From NCBI RefSeq assembly GCF_024399315.1, contig NZ_CP075170.1, positions 1,922,001 through 1,986,000 on the forward strand: a stretch of 64,000 nt of DNA. The letters run 5' to 3'. The notes beneath the pieces were generated by a model that saw only the letters and a list, made by a program, of their open reading frames with translations, was not told the origin of the DNA and made no database searches. The position numbers and the translations under genes are program-made. Below are positions 34,588 through 43,176 of this stretch, one piece after another (the stretch's first letter is position 1; every line of letters begins with the position of its first letter). The stretch is from Chryseobacterium sp. MA9 (GTDB lineage Bacteria > Bacteroidota > Bacteroidia > Flavobacteriales > Weeksellaceae).

Positions 34588-35502
34588 ATGAAATTAATAT
34601 TTTCCTTCATTTTTGTATTATGTTCGCTGGTCTTTAAGGCACAAGGTTTATATTCCAGAGCCTATGGAAATCCAAAAAATATTCCTGTTATTTTTATTCA
34701 TGGAGGACCGAGCGGAAATGCGACTTTATTTGAAGGAACTACAGCTCAAAAACTTGCTGATAAAGGATTTTACGTAATTGTCTACGACAGACGCGGTGAA
34801 GGCCGTTCAAAAGATGAAAATGCCACCATGACTTTTAAAGAAAGTTTTGAAGATTTAAAAGGAATTTACACCACTTATCATATCAAAAAAGCAAATATTC
34901 TTGCTCACAGTTTCGGTGGAATTATCGGGACGCTCTTCACTTCACAGTTTCCTGAAAAAGTAAATTCGCTGACTCTTGTCGGAGCTTTATTTACGCAGCA
35001 GGAAACCTATGATCATATTTTAAAACAGGCAAAAGAACATTTTAAAACTGATCCTGCCCAGCTCAAAGAGATTTCAGAAATAGAAAATCTGGATAAAAAT
35101 TCTGCAGCCTATAGAAAAAGATGTTATGAAATGGCCGGTAAGCTCAACTTCTTCGATATGCCCAATCCTACTCCCGAAAGTGAAATGCTGAGAAACGAAT
35201 ACAAAGCAGGTGAATTTTATAAAAACAACATCAGAAATTCTGATTCACCTCTTAAATTCTATAAAAATGAACCTCTTAACAATCTTGATAACACACCTGT
35301 TTTAAAAGATATCCGAAAAAAAGGAATTCCCATTTTTGCTGTGTATGGTAAAAATGATGGAATATTTTCGGAAAAACAGCTGAATGATCTTAAAAATATT
35401 GTCGGGAAGAAAAATTTTAAGCTTATTGACAACTGTTCTCATTACTTATTTGTAGACCAGCAGGACGATTTTTTACAATTTATTAAGCTTACATTGAAAT
35501 AA
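34588..35502 (+). CDS. Exported alpha/beta hydrolase
   Basis: Alpha/beta hydrolase of 304 residues with an N-terminal signal peptide (about 1-19, MKLIFSFIFVLCSLVFKAQG). Oxyanion segment HGGPSGN near residue 44, nucleophile Ser in AHSFGGIIGTL (near 110), acid in FAVYGKNDGI and His in DNCSHYLF near the C-terminus complete the triad. The HGGPG-like motif is reminiscent of proline iminopeptidases, but the lid differs. The next gene, a small secreted protein, starts 38 bases later in the same direction. Confidence 0.88.
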   Translation: MKLIFSFIFVLCSLVFKAQGLYSRAYGNPKNIPVIFIHGGPSGNATLFEGTTAQKLADKGFYVIVYDRRGEGRSKDENATMTFKESFEDLKGIYTTYHIKKANILAHSFGGIIGTLFTSQFPEKVNSLTLVGALFTQQETYDHILKQAKEHFKTDPAQLKEISEIENLDKNSAAYRKRCYEMAGKLNFFDMPNPTPESEMLRNEYKAGEFYKNNIRNSDSPLKFYKNEPLNNLDNTPVLKDIRKKGIPIFAVYGKNDGIFSEKQLNDLKNIVGKKNFKLIDNCSHYLFVDQQDDFLQFIKLTLK

Positions 35503-35540
35503 AGTGTAGTTTTGTAATTATGCCCCATTCAGGACTCCAT

Positions 35541-35897
35541 ATGAAAACCTATAAAGCTGTCATTATGATGCTTGTACTGGTGTTTTCATTATCACCGTGT
35601 TCTGTAAAAAGAAATGTTCTTGATATTTTTGACATTCAGTACATCAGCGGGCTGAATAAGGTAAAGATAACCTCGTCACTTTCTTCCAGCTGTGATACGG
35701 TATCTGTCTCCACAGAAGTTTCAGTATCAAAAGCTAAAATTCAGGAGCAATACAAAGATTCTTTTTCCAATTTTTATTCCATTGCAAAAAATTCTGCTGA
35801 AAAGAAGATTTTCTTTAATGAATACTCGGGGCATTCTACAGGAAACAGCCCTCCGAGATATATTTTATTTAAAAGGCTGAAGCTTAATCTGGTTTAA
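35541..35897 (+). CDS. Small secreted protein with C-terminal PRYIL motif
   Basis: Protein of 118 residues from the ATG at 35541. An in-frame ATG at 35520 adds seven residues ahead of the signal peptide (MKTYKAVIMMLVLVFSLSPC) and is less likely. The middle is Ser/Lys-rich without known domain. The C-terminus PPRYILFKRLKLNLV matches the pattern at the end of the protein at 20317-20682 (APRYILYHCLQIAGC). It lies 54 bases ahead of the DoxD/DoxA-like gene. The Cys at position 20 lies in SLSPC, an atypical lipobox. Function unknown, perhaps a partner of the membrane protein that follows. Confidence 0.65.
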   Translation: MKTYKAVIMMLVLVFSLSPCSVKRNVLDIFDIQYISGLNKVKITSSLSSSCDTVSVSTEVSVSKAKIQEQYKDSFSNFYSIAKNSAEKKIFFNEYSGHSTGNSPPRYILFKRLKLNLV

Positions 35898-35950
35898 TCT
35901 TTTTAACCCAATTAAAAAATCAGTTTTTTATAATACAATATCAATTTTCA

Positions 35951-36964
35951 ATGAAACATACCCTAAACAGCCAGTCTTCGGATCTGGCCGGATTATATAC
36001 TTTATCTCTCCGAATGGTAATCGGATGGACGTACTTTTCAGCCTTCTGGCGCAGACTTATCCTCGAAAATAAACTTATTCCTGATGAACAGGGATATATC
36101 GGGGAAAAATTCAATCATTTTTTACCAAATGCACTTGGCATAAAACCTATTATTGAGTATCTCGTTACCCATCCTGATGCTTTACAGCGATCCATGATGA
36201 TTTTCACAATTATTGAAGCTATTGTGGGATTATTCATTATTCTCGGGTTATTTACGCGGCTTATGAGTATCGGTATCTTCAGTCTTGCCCTCGGGATTCT
36301 TTTGGGTTCCGGCTGGCTGGGAACAACTTGTCTTGATGAATGGCAGATAGGAGTTTTAGGAATTGCAGGTGGATTTGTACTGTTTCTTACCGGAAGCGGT
36401 CCTTATTCAGTGGATTATTATTTCATGAAGAGTAACAAAAGTTTTTCTCAAAAAAGATGGTTCCAGTGGCTTGGTTCGGGAAGTTTTCCTGTCTCACAAT
36501 CAAAAGTTCTTGTATTGGCAGGCTCACTCATCATATTAAGTTTGACTCTTTTTACCAATCAGTATTTTCATGGAGGTGTATGGGGAACCCTACATAATAA
36601 ATCGGTAAAACCGAAACTTGAAATCTCTAATATTTCCCATAATAATTCGGATTTAAAATTTGAAGTGTACAGAACGGAAGGAGCCGATGTTTATGGCTCT
36701 TTCCTGATAGGTATCCATATTCTGGACAAAAACGGAAATATTTTAAAAGCACTGGATCATAAAGAACTTTCCGAATTGTCTAAAGAAAATATACAGAATC
36801 ATTATGTTACCAAAGTAAAACCCGGAAAGCACAGCTTGGTCATTCCTCTGGGAGCAAAGGCTGATGTTACTTTGAATATTAATGATATTCTTCAGAAAAG
36901 TGAAATTCATGCACTGAAACTGATTGATGTAAGTGGGATTGAGTGGATTGAGAGTATTAAATAG
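35951..36964 (+). CDS. DoxD/DoxA-like membrane protein (thiosulfate:quinone oxidoreductase type)
   Basis: Protein of 337 residues. The N-terminal 190 residues are hydrophobic, with four or more helices in the DoxX/DoxD pattern (LYTLSLRMVIGWTYFSAFW, FTIIEAIVGLFIILGLFTRL, LGSGWLGTTCLDEWQIGVLG). The C-terminal 110 residues (YFHGGVWGTLHNKSVKPKLE onward) look like the DoxA domain outside the membrane. The two-domain fusion of the archaeal DoxD and DoxA subunits occurs in Bacteroidota. Thiosulfate oxidation activity is not proven from sequence. Confidence 0.8.
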   Translation: MKHTLNSQSSDLAGLYTLSLRMVIGWTYFSAFWRRLILENKLIPDEQGYIGEKFNHFLPNALGIKPIIEYLVTHPDALQRSMMIFTIIEAIVGLFIILGLFTRLMSIGIFSLALGILLGSGWLGTTCLDEWQIGVLGIAGGFVLFLTGSGPYSVDYYFMKSNKSFSQKRWFQWLGSGSFPVSQSKVLVLAGSLIILSLTLFTNQYFHGGVWGTLHNKSVKPKLEISNISHNNSDLKFEVYRTEGADVYGSFLIGIHILDKNGNILKALDHKELSELSKENIQNHYVTKVKPGKHSLVIPLGAKADVTLNINDILQKSEIHALKLIDVSGIEWIESIK

Positions 36965-37035
36965 ATTAAAATTCAAGGTCCGGAATTCGGGGTGCGGGTT
37001 TTATGTTTTGGCTAAAGCCAATTCTTAATTTATAA

Positions 37036-37067
37036 TGATAAAAGCGGACTTTAGTCCGCTTTTATCA
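37036..37067. terminator. Bidirectional terminator
   Basis: Perfect 15-bp arms TGATAAAAGCGGACT / AGTCCGCTTTTATCA with a 2-base loop. A second small hairpin TTGGC-TAAA-GCCAA lies just upstream at 37008-37021. Confidence 0.85.
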
Positions 37068-37141
37068 ATATTTTGAGATAAAAATTCATTACAATAAGAT
37101 CTGTAGAATCTGTGAAATCAGCAAGACAACTTATAAGAATC

Positions 37142-37738
37142 CTATTTTTCTGAGACAACGATATGATAGCTGCATGAACTGTCCGGATCAAGTTTCAGCA
37201 CTTTTATTTCAAGTAAAACATCCAGCCCCATGGTATCGCAAACTCCCTGTAAAAAAGGTTTTATGACAGGCCATTTCAACAGGCCAGCGATTTGCAGGCT
37301 CTGTGTGATTTTATGGTAGCGGTCTACTCCTTTGATCAGCAGTTCACATTTGTGTTCATTTAATTCTTTAAATTCAAAATTATATTCGGGACTGGATGTA
37401 AAAATTGCTCCTATCAATATTTTGGCTACAGCCGGAATACCGGGCTGCAGATTAGGTTTGGTTTCAAGATTTCGCAGTGTCATTCTGGATCCGAGATCAT
37501 ACATGAAAGTACTGGAAAGCTGCTCGATAGCTTCAGCTCCGTAAAGTCTGCCAATCTGCTTGAGCATTCCTCCGTAAAAAGCTCCTGTAATATCAGACAG
37601 GCGCTGGGTAAGTTCTGTAAAGGTTCCGGGAAAAAAATCTGAGATAATCTGAGCCTGATTCATTTCAGGAAGAAAGATATCATGCTTTCTGAAGTCTGAT
37701 AATGCCAGATAGGTTTCCGGCAGGTTCATTTGATTCAT
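37142..37738 (-). CDS. Conserved hypothetical protein (198 aa)
   Basis: Soluble protein of 198 residues without signal peptide. Helical N-terminal part (FFPGTFTELTQRLSDITGAF, GAEAIEQLSSTFMYDLGSRM) and a beta-rich C-terminal part with spaced Cys (ELNEHKCELLIKGVDRYHKI, GVCDTMGLDVLLEIKVLKLD). It recalls small-molecule-binding V4R or amino-thiazoline hydrolase-like folds, but I do not recognise it with confidence. Single-gene unit; a bidirectional hairpin lies downstream. Confidence 0.55.
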   Translation of the reverse strand: MNQMNLPETYLALSDFRKHDIFLPEMNQAQIISDFFPGTFTELTQRLSDITGAFYGGMLKQIGRLYGAEAIEQLSSTFMYDLGSRMTLRNLETKPNLQPGIPAVAKILIGAIFTSSPEYNFEFKELNEHKCELLIKGVDRYHKITQSLQIAGLLKWPVIKPFLQGVCDTMGLDVLLEIKVLKLDPDSSCSYHIVVSEK

Positions 37739-38092
37739 ATTTAATATTTTGTAAGTATGTTGAGATCATGGTTTAGTTAAATAATGAAACGAAAGACAGT
37801 ATTTTATAAAGCTTTCGGAAATAAGAACATTGTCTTTATTGGATATAAAAACAAAGTAAAAGATAGCGCTCGATTAATTGATATTCAGATAAAAATCCGG
37901 TACTCTATCAAAAAAATTCCTTTTTGAAAAAGGTTTGGGGGGTGAGGGAATCTATTCATATTTTTTCATTTGTTCATGTAAAGCTAGAAAAAATAATTAA
38001 ACTCTCCAATAAGTGATATTATTTTTTGTTTAACAAAATTAAAACTGAAAGTTATTGTCTGATATTATTTTACAGTAGAAATGAACAAAAAA
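37739..38092. other. Gene-free stretch upstream of the 198-aa gene
   Basis: About 350 AT-rich bases between the leftward 198-residue gene and the terminator of the efflux operon. It should hold the promoter of the former. I saw no reading frame or exact promoter match. Confidence 0.4.
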
Positions 38093-38117
38093 AAACCTTC
38101 GGAAATATCGAAGGTTT
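38093..38117 (-). terminator. Terminator of the efflux operon
   Basis: AAACCTTCG / CGAAGGTTT with a 7-base loop, followed on the minus strand by a long T-run. It lies just after the stop of the DHA2 transporter gene, at 38129. Confidence 0.85.
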
Positions 38118-38128
38118 TTAATTAAAAT

Positions 38129-39706
38129 TTAGTGCATGGCTTCACTCAAATCTATTTTTTCTTTGCTCTTTCTTTCTTTTACGAGTAAGATAAACGGAAT
38201 ACATATCAGGAATATGATTCCGAGATAAAGAAATACATCCATATAAGAGAGTACAGTGGCCTGCTTGGTTACTGACAAATCAAGCATTTTATAAGCTGCA
38301 TTCATTGCTGCATCAGGTGTCATTCCTTTGGCAATAAAATTTGCTTTAAGGGCAGCCAGTCTTTGCTGTACATCAAAACTGTTTTCGTCAAGATGAGAAA
38401 TCAGATTATTCCTGTATTTCTGACCGGCATTAGCAATAAAAGTTGTAATCGCTGCAATCCCGAAAGATCCCCCAAGCTGTCTCATCATCCCGGTAAAGGC
38501 TGCTCCCTGACCAATCTCCTGCCCTTTCAGTGTACTTAAAGACAAAGAGGTGATTGGAATAAACAGTAGCCCTAAACCTGCTCCTCTTACAATCAGCATC
38601 CAGAAAAATGCATCTTTACTGGTATCCGGTGTCAGAATTTTATATCCCCAGAAACTATAGACAAAGAAGATGAACAACCCTAAAGAAACCAGGATCTGCT
38701 GTTTCGCACCTTTTGCCAGTAATCTACCAATAATAGGCATCATGAAGGCCGTTGTCAATGCAGCAGGAATCATCAATGCTCCTGACTGAAGTGCCGTCCA
38801 TCCCAAAATACTCTGGGTATACAAAGGAACGATGAACGTAGAGCCATAAAGCCCAAATCCAAGCACAAATGACATCATTGTCCCGATTCTTAAATTACTA
38901 TTTTTAAGAACCCTAAGCTCAACAATTGGATATTTAAAGGTAAGTTCCCTCCAAAGGAATAGTATAAACCCTAAAACTGCCGCTACTGTGAAGGCTACGA
39001 TCATTCCGCTTTCAAACCAGTCTTCTTCATGTCCTCTTTCCAGGATGAACTGTAATGATCCCACGGTAACTGCCAGTAAACCAATTCCAATCCAGTCAAC
39101 ATCCGAAACCTTACGTTTCTCAGCATATTTCGGACTTCTTACAAACTGAAGTGTCATCAGCGTTGCAGCAATTCCAATTGGAATATTAATATAGAAAATA
39201 TACGGCCAGCTGAAGTTATCAACGATATATCCTCCAAGAGGCGGACCTAATGTAGGGCCGATGATTACTCCCAGACCATAAATAGCCTGAGCCATACTTC
39301 TTTTTTCAATCGGATAAGATTCCGTAATGATCGTCTGTGAAGTTACCAATAAGGCTCCCCCACCGATTCCCTGCATCAATCTGAAGAACACGAGTTCCCA
39401 GATATTGGTCGCATTTCCACATAAAAATGAAAATATGGTAAATATAATGATGGATACCGCAAAGTAATTTCTACGCCCAAACTGCTGGGAAAGCCAGCTC
39501 GTCATTGGTACTATAATTACGTTACCAATGGCATAAGCTGTAATTACCCATCCCACTTCGGAAAGTGTAGATCCAAGATTCCCCTTCATTTCATTCAAGG
39601 CAACATTGACAATCGTGGAATCTACAATTTCAAGAAGGGCACAAAGGATAGCCGTAATCGTAATGATTACTCTCCGGGCTCCATATTCTACTAATGAATC
39701 TTGCAT
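38129..39706 (-). CDS. DHA2 family multidrug efflux MFS transporter
   Basis: Inner-membrane drug/proton antiporter of 525 residues with 14 predicted helices, like EmrB and QacA. Motif A-like loop WLSQQFGRRNYFAVS follows helix 2. Motif C-like GLGVIIGPTLGPPLGGYIV (helix 5) is the antiporter signature. It is the last gene of the leftward tetR-tolC-hlyD-MFS operon, 140 bases after the HlyD gene, so a three-part pump across both membranes is expected. Substrates unknown. Confidence 0.93.
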   Translation of the reverse strand: MQDSLVEYGARRVIITITAILCALLEIVDSTIVNVALNEMKGNLGSTLSEVGWVITAYAIGNVIIVPMTSWLSQQFGRRNYFAVSIIIFTIFSFLCGNATNIWELVFFRLMQGIGGGALLVTSQTIITESYPIEKRSMAQAIYGLGVIIGPTLGPPLGGYIVDNFSWPYIFYINIPIGIAATLMTLQFVRSPKYAEKRKVSDVDWIGIGLLAVTVGSLQFILERGHEEDWFESGMIVAFTVAAVLGFILFLWRELTFKYPIVELRVLKNSNLRIGTMMSFVLGFGLYGSTFIVPLYTQSILGWTALQSGALMIPAALTTAFMMPIIGRLLAKGAKQQILVSLGLFIFFVYSFWGYKILTPDTSKDAFFWMLIVRGAGLGLLFIPITSLSLSTLKGQEIGQGAAFTGMMRQLGGSFGIAAITTFIANAGQKYRNNLISHLDENSFDVQQRLAALKANFIAKGMTPDAAMNAAYKMLDLSVTKQATVLSYMDVFLYLGIIFLICIPFILLVKERKSKEKIDLSEAMH

Positions 39707-39728
39707 AAGTTTTTTACGATGTAAAAAA

Positions 39729-39840
39729 TCAATTGTGAATTTTGCTTCGCAAGTGAATAGTGAATTTTAAAACATTTTATTTAATTGACAGCAAAGCTGA
39801 TTCACTATTGACAACGAAGTTAATTGACTTTTAACAATTT
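39729..39840. repeat. Dispersed repeat element (GTGAATTTTGCTTC type)
   Basis: Left half AATTGTGAATTTTGCTTCGC then AAGTGAATAGTGAATTTT; right half GATTCACTATTGACAACGAAGTTAATTGAC, in part its reverse complement. The 110-base element fills the gap between the MFS and HlyD genes. Related copies lie at 12271 and 58643. Confidence 0.65.
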
Positions 39841-39846
39841 TAAATG

Positions 39847-40950
39847 TTATTTCAAAGCAACTTCTGCCTTCACGTTCATTCCTGTTCTCAATCTTTTGGC
39901 AATATTCTTATCAAGATTTACAAAATCGATTTTTACAGGAAGTCTCTGAACTACTTTTACGAAGTTACCACTTGCATTATCCGGAGGAAGAATGGAGAAA
40001 GTAGCTCCTGTAGCCGGAGAGAATGAGCTTACCACTCCTTCAAATTCCTGGTCAGGGAAAGCATCAATCTCAATTTTCACTTTCTGTCCTTCTACCATTT
40101 TGTCTACCTGTGTTTCCTTATAGTTGGCCACTACCCATTTCTGGTCGTTTTTAACCAAAGCAAACAACTGAGCCCCCGCCTGCAGATACTGGCCTGCCTG
40201 TGTAGGTACTTTTCCTACATATCCGTCTTCGGGTGCAAGAATTACAGTATAGGATAAATTCAATTTTGCATTTTCTACATCTACTTCTCTTTGTTTAGCA
40301 ACAGATCCTGCAACACTGATTTGTTGTGAGCTTGCTGCTGTCTGAGAAGAAGCAATATGAGTCTGCTGAGCAATTTGATTTCTCTGGTCAACTAAAACCT
40401 GTAATTGTCTGTCTGCAGATTGTTTTGCAGCTAAAGCCTGCTCATACTGTTGTTCTGTAATAGAATGATCTTTTACAAGATTAGCATATCTCTTCAAATC
40501 CTGAGAAGTTTTCCAAACGTTTACTTTTGCCGCTTCTATCTGAGCATTGGCAGTTACTACTGCCGCTTCTGAAGAACCGATGTTTTTAGAAGTCGCTGTA
40601 GTAGTAGCTTCAGCGTTTGAAATATTACTTTTAGCGGTAGATAATGCTGCCTGAGCTTGATCAAGGGCCATTTTCTGATCTCTGTTATCCAAAATCACCA
40701 AAGTATCTCCTTTCTTTACAAACTGGTTGTCTTTTACTTTTACCTGAGCTACATATCCTGAGATTTTAGAAATTACTGGTGCCATATTGGAAGCGATCTG
40801 AGCATCGTCAGTCTCTTCATGATACTGTCCGTAAGTAAAGGCTCTGTAACCATAGATTCCTCCTCCGATTACGACTGCCGCTAAAATGATAGGAAAAACT
40901 AAGCTTTTTTTCTTTTTAGGTTCAGCTGCCTGTGTATTATTATTTTCCAT
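39847..40950 (-). CDS. HlyD/EmrA family membrane fusion protein
   Basis: Periplasmic adaptor of 367 residues that links the MFS pump to a TolC channel. One N-terminal membrane helix (about 15-35, KKKKSLVFPIILAAVVIGGG), barrel-sandwich biotinyl-lipoyl-like halves (SGYVAQVKVKDNQFVKKGDT near 65; APEDGYVGKVPTQAGQYLQA near 240), a long coiled-coil hairpin between them, and a beta-barrel domain. It lies between tolC and the MFS gene in the operon. Confidence 0.93.
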   Translation of the reverse strand: MENNNTQAAEPKKKKSLVFPIILAAVVIGGGIYGYRAFTYGQYHEETDDAQIASNMAPVISKISGYVAQVKVKDNQFVKKGDTLVILDNRDQKMALDQAQAALSTAKSNISNAEATTTATSKNIGSSEAAVVTANAQIEAAKVNVWKTSQDLKRYANLVKDHSITEQQYEQALAAKQSADRQLQVLVDQRNQIAQQTHIASSQTAASSQQISVAGSVAKQREVDVENAKLNLSYTVILAPEDGYVGKVPTQAGQYLQAGAQLFALVKNDQKWVVANYKETQVDKMVEGQKVKIEIDAFPDQEFEGVVSSFSPATGATFSILPPDNASGNFVKVVQRLPVKIDFVNLDKNIAKRLRTGMNVKAEVALK

Positions 40951-40966
40951 TTTGGTTTCGATCTGA

Positions 40967-42280
40967 TTATTTAATTGTTAAAGTTCCTGTTGTCTGTAAT
41001 AGTTTTCTGTATGCCAGTGCTGCATCTGCCTTAGCATTGATCACACCTACGTTTGCTGCGATCTGAGCTGCGTCTGCATCCAGTAATTCTGTCATGGTTG
41101 CAAGACCGTTATCGTATTTATTTTTTGTAATTCTGTAATTTTCATTAGCCTGCTCAGCAGATTTTTCGAAAACAGCAATTCTCTTTTTTGAATAGTCTGT
41201 GTTTTGATATTCTCTGTTCACATCAAGCTTAATATTGTCATTCAGTAATTCATCTGTAGCTGCAAGCTGTTTTTCTCTCGCTTTTGACTGTCTTAATGAA
41301 GAATTTTCTTTCCATAAGTTGGATAAATTATAAGAAATCCCAATTCCTACATTGACTGCATTATATATAGTAAGAAACTTAGGAATATCTGCCGCTACAT
41401 AACCTCCGGTAAATGCAATAGAAGGAAGATTTTCCGCTTTTGCAGCTTTTGATCCCAACTCTGCCGCTTTTCTCTGTTGTGCTAAAGCCTGTAAATCTTT
41501 ACGGTTTTCTCTGGCTTCAGTGACATAAAAATCAACCGGTTTCACATCTGAACCTTCTTCAATATAATTCTCATCCACTTCTAACTCTGTAGTCTCAGGA
41601 ATGCCTAATAACAAATCCATATTGATGTTGGCAATATTGTAGTTGTTCTTAGCTTCCAATAACTGAAGTTCGATATTCGAAGTCTGAAGGTTTGCTTTTA
41701 ATCTGTCATTTCTCGCGATCAGACCATTGTTCTCCATTTTAAGGAAAGTCTCATCTCTTTTTTGAGAAGCAGCAAGGTTTTCTTCAAAAACTTTGATTGA
41801 CTGGTTAGCTTTAAACAAATTATTATAAGCCTGAGCCACGTTATAAGCAATGGCAATTTTATCATTCTCAGTACTTAATTTAGAAGCTTCTACCAAATAT
41901 TTAGCCGACTGAATACCATATTTAATTCGGCCGCCGCTGTAGATCGGAACACTAAGATTAGCTGAACCGTAAAGCACCTGATGTACTTCGGGACCTCCTG
42001 CTCCTGAAACACCTGGAAGTTTGATATCTACATTGGGCTTTATCGGAAGGTACATATAGCTTCCTGATACTTTCAATTCTGGTAGCTGTCTGTTTTTAGC
42101 TTCCAAAAGATCAGCTGTAGCCTCTTCGATCTTGGCTGCATCGATCTTGAGATTCTTGCTGTTCTGGATTCCCAACTGTACAGCTTCGTCAAGAGAAAGT
42201 GTTTTTTTCTCCTGAGCATTTGCATTTGCTATTCCTACGAATAGTGATAATGCAATCACTGAGTTATTTATTCTCTTCAT
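40967..42280 (-). CDS. TolC family outer membrane efflux protein
   Basis: Outer-membrane channel of 437 residues with signal peptide (about 1-22, ending ANA-Q) and two TolC/OEP repeats made of long amphipathic helices (e.g. DLLEAKNRQLPELKVSGSYM, TKNKYDNGLATMTELLDADA). The C-terminal segment KADAALAYRKLLQTTGTLT is typical. Its 5' end overlaps the tetR gene by 17 bases, and the HlyD gene begins 16 bases after its stop. Confidence 0.92.
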   Translation of the reverse strand: MKRINNSVIALSLFVGIANANAQEKKTLSLDEAVQLGIQNSKNLKIDAAKIEEATADLLEAKNRQLPELKVSGSYMYLPIKPNVDIKLPGVSGAGGPEVHQVLYGSANLSVPIYSGGRIKYGIQSAKYLVEASKLSTENDKIAIAYNVAQAYNNLFKANQSIKVFEENLAASQKRDETFLKMENNGLIARNDRLKANLQTSNIELQLLEAKNNYNIANINMDLLLGIPETTELEVDENYIEEGSDVKPVDFYVTEARENRKDLQALAQQRKAAELGSKAAKAENLPSIAFTGGYVAADIPKFLTIYNAVNVGIGISYNLSNLWKENSSLRQSKAREKQLAATDELLNDNIKLDVNREYQNTDYSKKRIAVFEKSAEQANENYRITKNKYDNGLATMTELLDADAAQIAANVGVINAKADAALAYRKLLQTTGTLTIK

Positions 42281-42902
42281 AACCTAAAAGGTCTTTTAGT
42301 AAGTATTTAATATGTTTATTAAGTTCTGTATAGTATCTTTCATCAAAAGCTTCCTCATCTTCTGTTTCATTCAGGAATTCTTTATACATTTCTTTCGCGT
42401 TGAATGCATAAAATAAAGTTCCGCTTACTGTGGAATGAAGCAGATAAATAGGTGGTTTTTTTGTGAAAATTCCATTTTTAAGACCGCTGTCCAATATTTG
42501 TGAATACATAGAAAGAAATCCCATTTTGATTTGCTTCAAAAATTCTACAATCTGAGGATTCTGAGTGTGCAGCTGCTCTCTCTGCATAATCCTGTAAAAG
42601 CATTTTTGAGTACGGATCTTGTTAGAAAACTGATCAATTACTTTTTCTATTTTCTGCCATTCGTTGATATCGGTTCGTCCCAAAAGATCTTTTGAAAAAA
42701 ACTGACCTTCATTCATTCTGTATTCCACTAATTTCTCATAAAGTTTTTCCTTAGAGCCAAAATAATATGAGATCATAGAGATATTTACATTAGCCTCCTT
42801 TGCAATTTCCCGGGTGGAAGTTCCTTCAAACCCCTTTTCTGCAAAGAGCTTCTCGGCCGCGAATAATATATTTTCTTCTTTTGAAATCATGCTAGTGTTC
42901 AT
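42264..42902 (-). CDS. TetR/AcrR family transcriptional regulator
   Basis: Repressor-type regulator of 212 residues. The helix-turn-helix occupies about residues 10-55 (NILFAAEKLFAEKGFEGTST, REIAKEANVNISMISYYFGS). The C-terminal domain should bind the effector. First gene of the efflux operon; its end overlaps tolC by 17 bases. ATG at 42902 and ATG at 42890 are both possible; the promoter ends at 42914, so the later one leaves a longer leader. A palindrome over the TTG box suggests autorepression. Confidence 0.92.
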   Translation of the reverse strand: MNTSMISKEENILFAAEKLFAEKGFEGTSTREIAKEANVNISMISYYFGSKEKLYEKLVEYRMNEGQFFSKDLLGRTDINEWQKIEKVIDQFSNKIRTQKCFYRIMQREQLHTQNPQIVEFLKQIKMGFLSMYSQILDSGLKNGIFTKKPPIYLLHSTVSGTLFYAFNAKEMYKEFLNETEDEEAFDERYYTELNKHIKYLLKDLLGYEENK

Positions 42903-42913
42903 TTTTCAGGGCG

Positions 42914-42943
42914 CAAATTTACACAAGTTTTATATAAAATCAA
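42914..42943 (-). promoter_or_regulatory. Consensus promoter of the efflux operon
   Basis: On the minus strand TTG (42941-42943) and TAAATTTG (42914-42921) are separated by exactly 19 bases, a full match to the flavobacterial consensus. Confidence 0.7.
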
Positions 42944-42953
42944 ACGATTGATT
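42938..42953. promoter_or_regulatory. Candidate TetR operator
   Basis: AATCAA-ACGA-TTGATT, 6-bp perfect arms, overlaps the TTG box of the efflux promoter. A direct GATT repeat (GATTGATTGATT) extends it to the right. The place fits steric repression by the TetR protein encoded next to it. Confidence 0.5.
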
Positions 42954-43146
42954 GATTTTTAATATAGATTTAATTTATTGTAAACAAAAGACGATCTCTA
43001 TAATCCAGTGCGAGACTAATAAAAAAGCCACTATTTCCAGCAAGAACCCTCAGTAATGACAAGATTTATTTAAAGTTCTGATAATGCTCTGTAATAAATC
43101 CTTTTATTGCTTAAAAAATTTTGAACTTTGAAAAAAATGAAAAATA

Positions 43147-43174
43147 AAAACTCCGGTACTGCTACCGGAGTTTT
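43147..43174 (-). terminator. Terminator of holB
   Basis: Perfect 12-bp stem AAAACTCCGGTA / TACCGGAGTTTT, loop CTGC, 3 bases after the stop codon on the minus strand. T-rich sequence follows. Confidence 0.85.
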
Positions 43175-43176
43175 CT

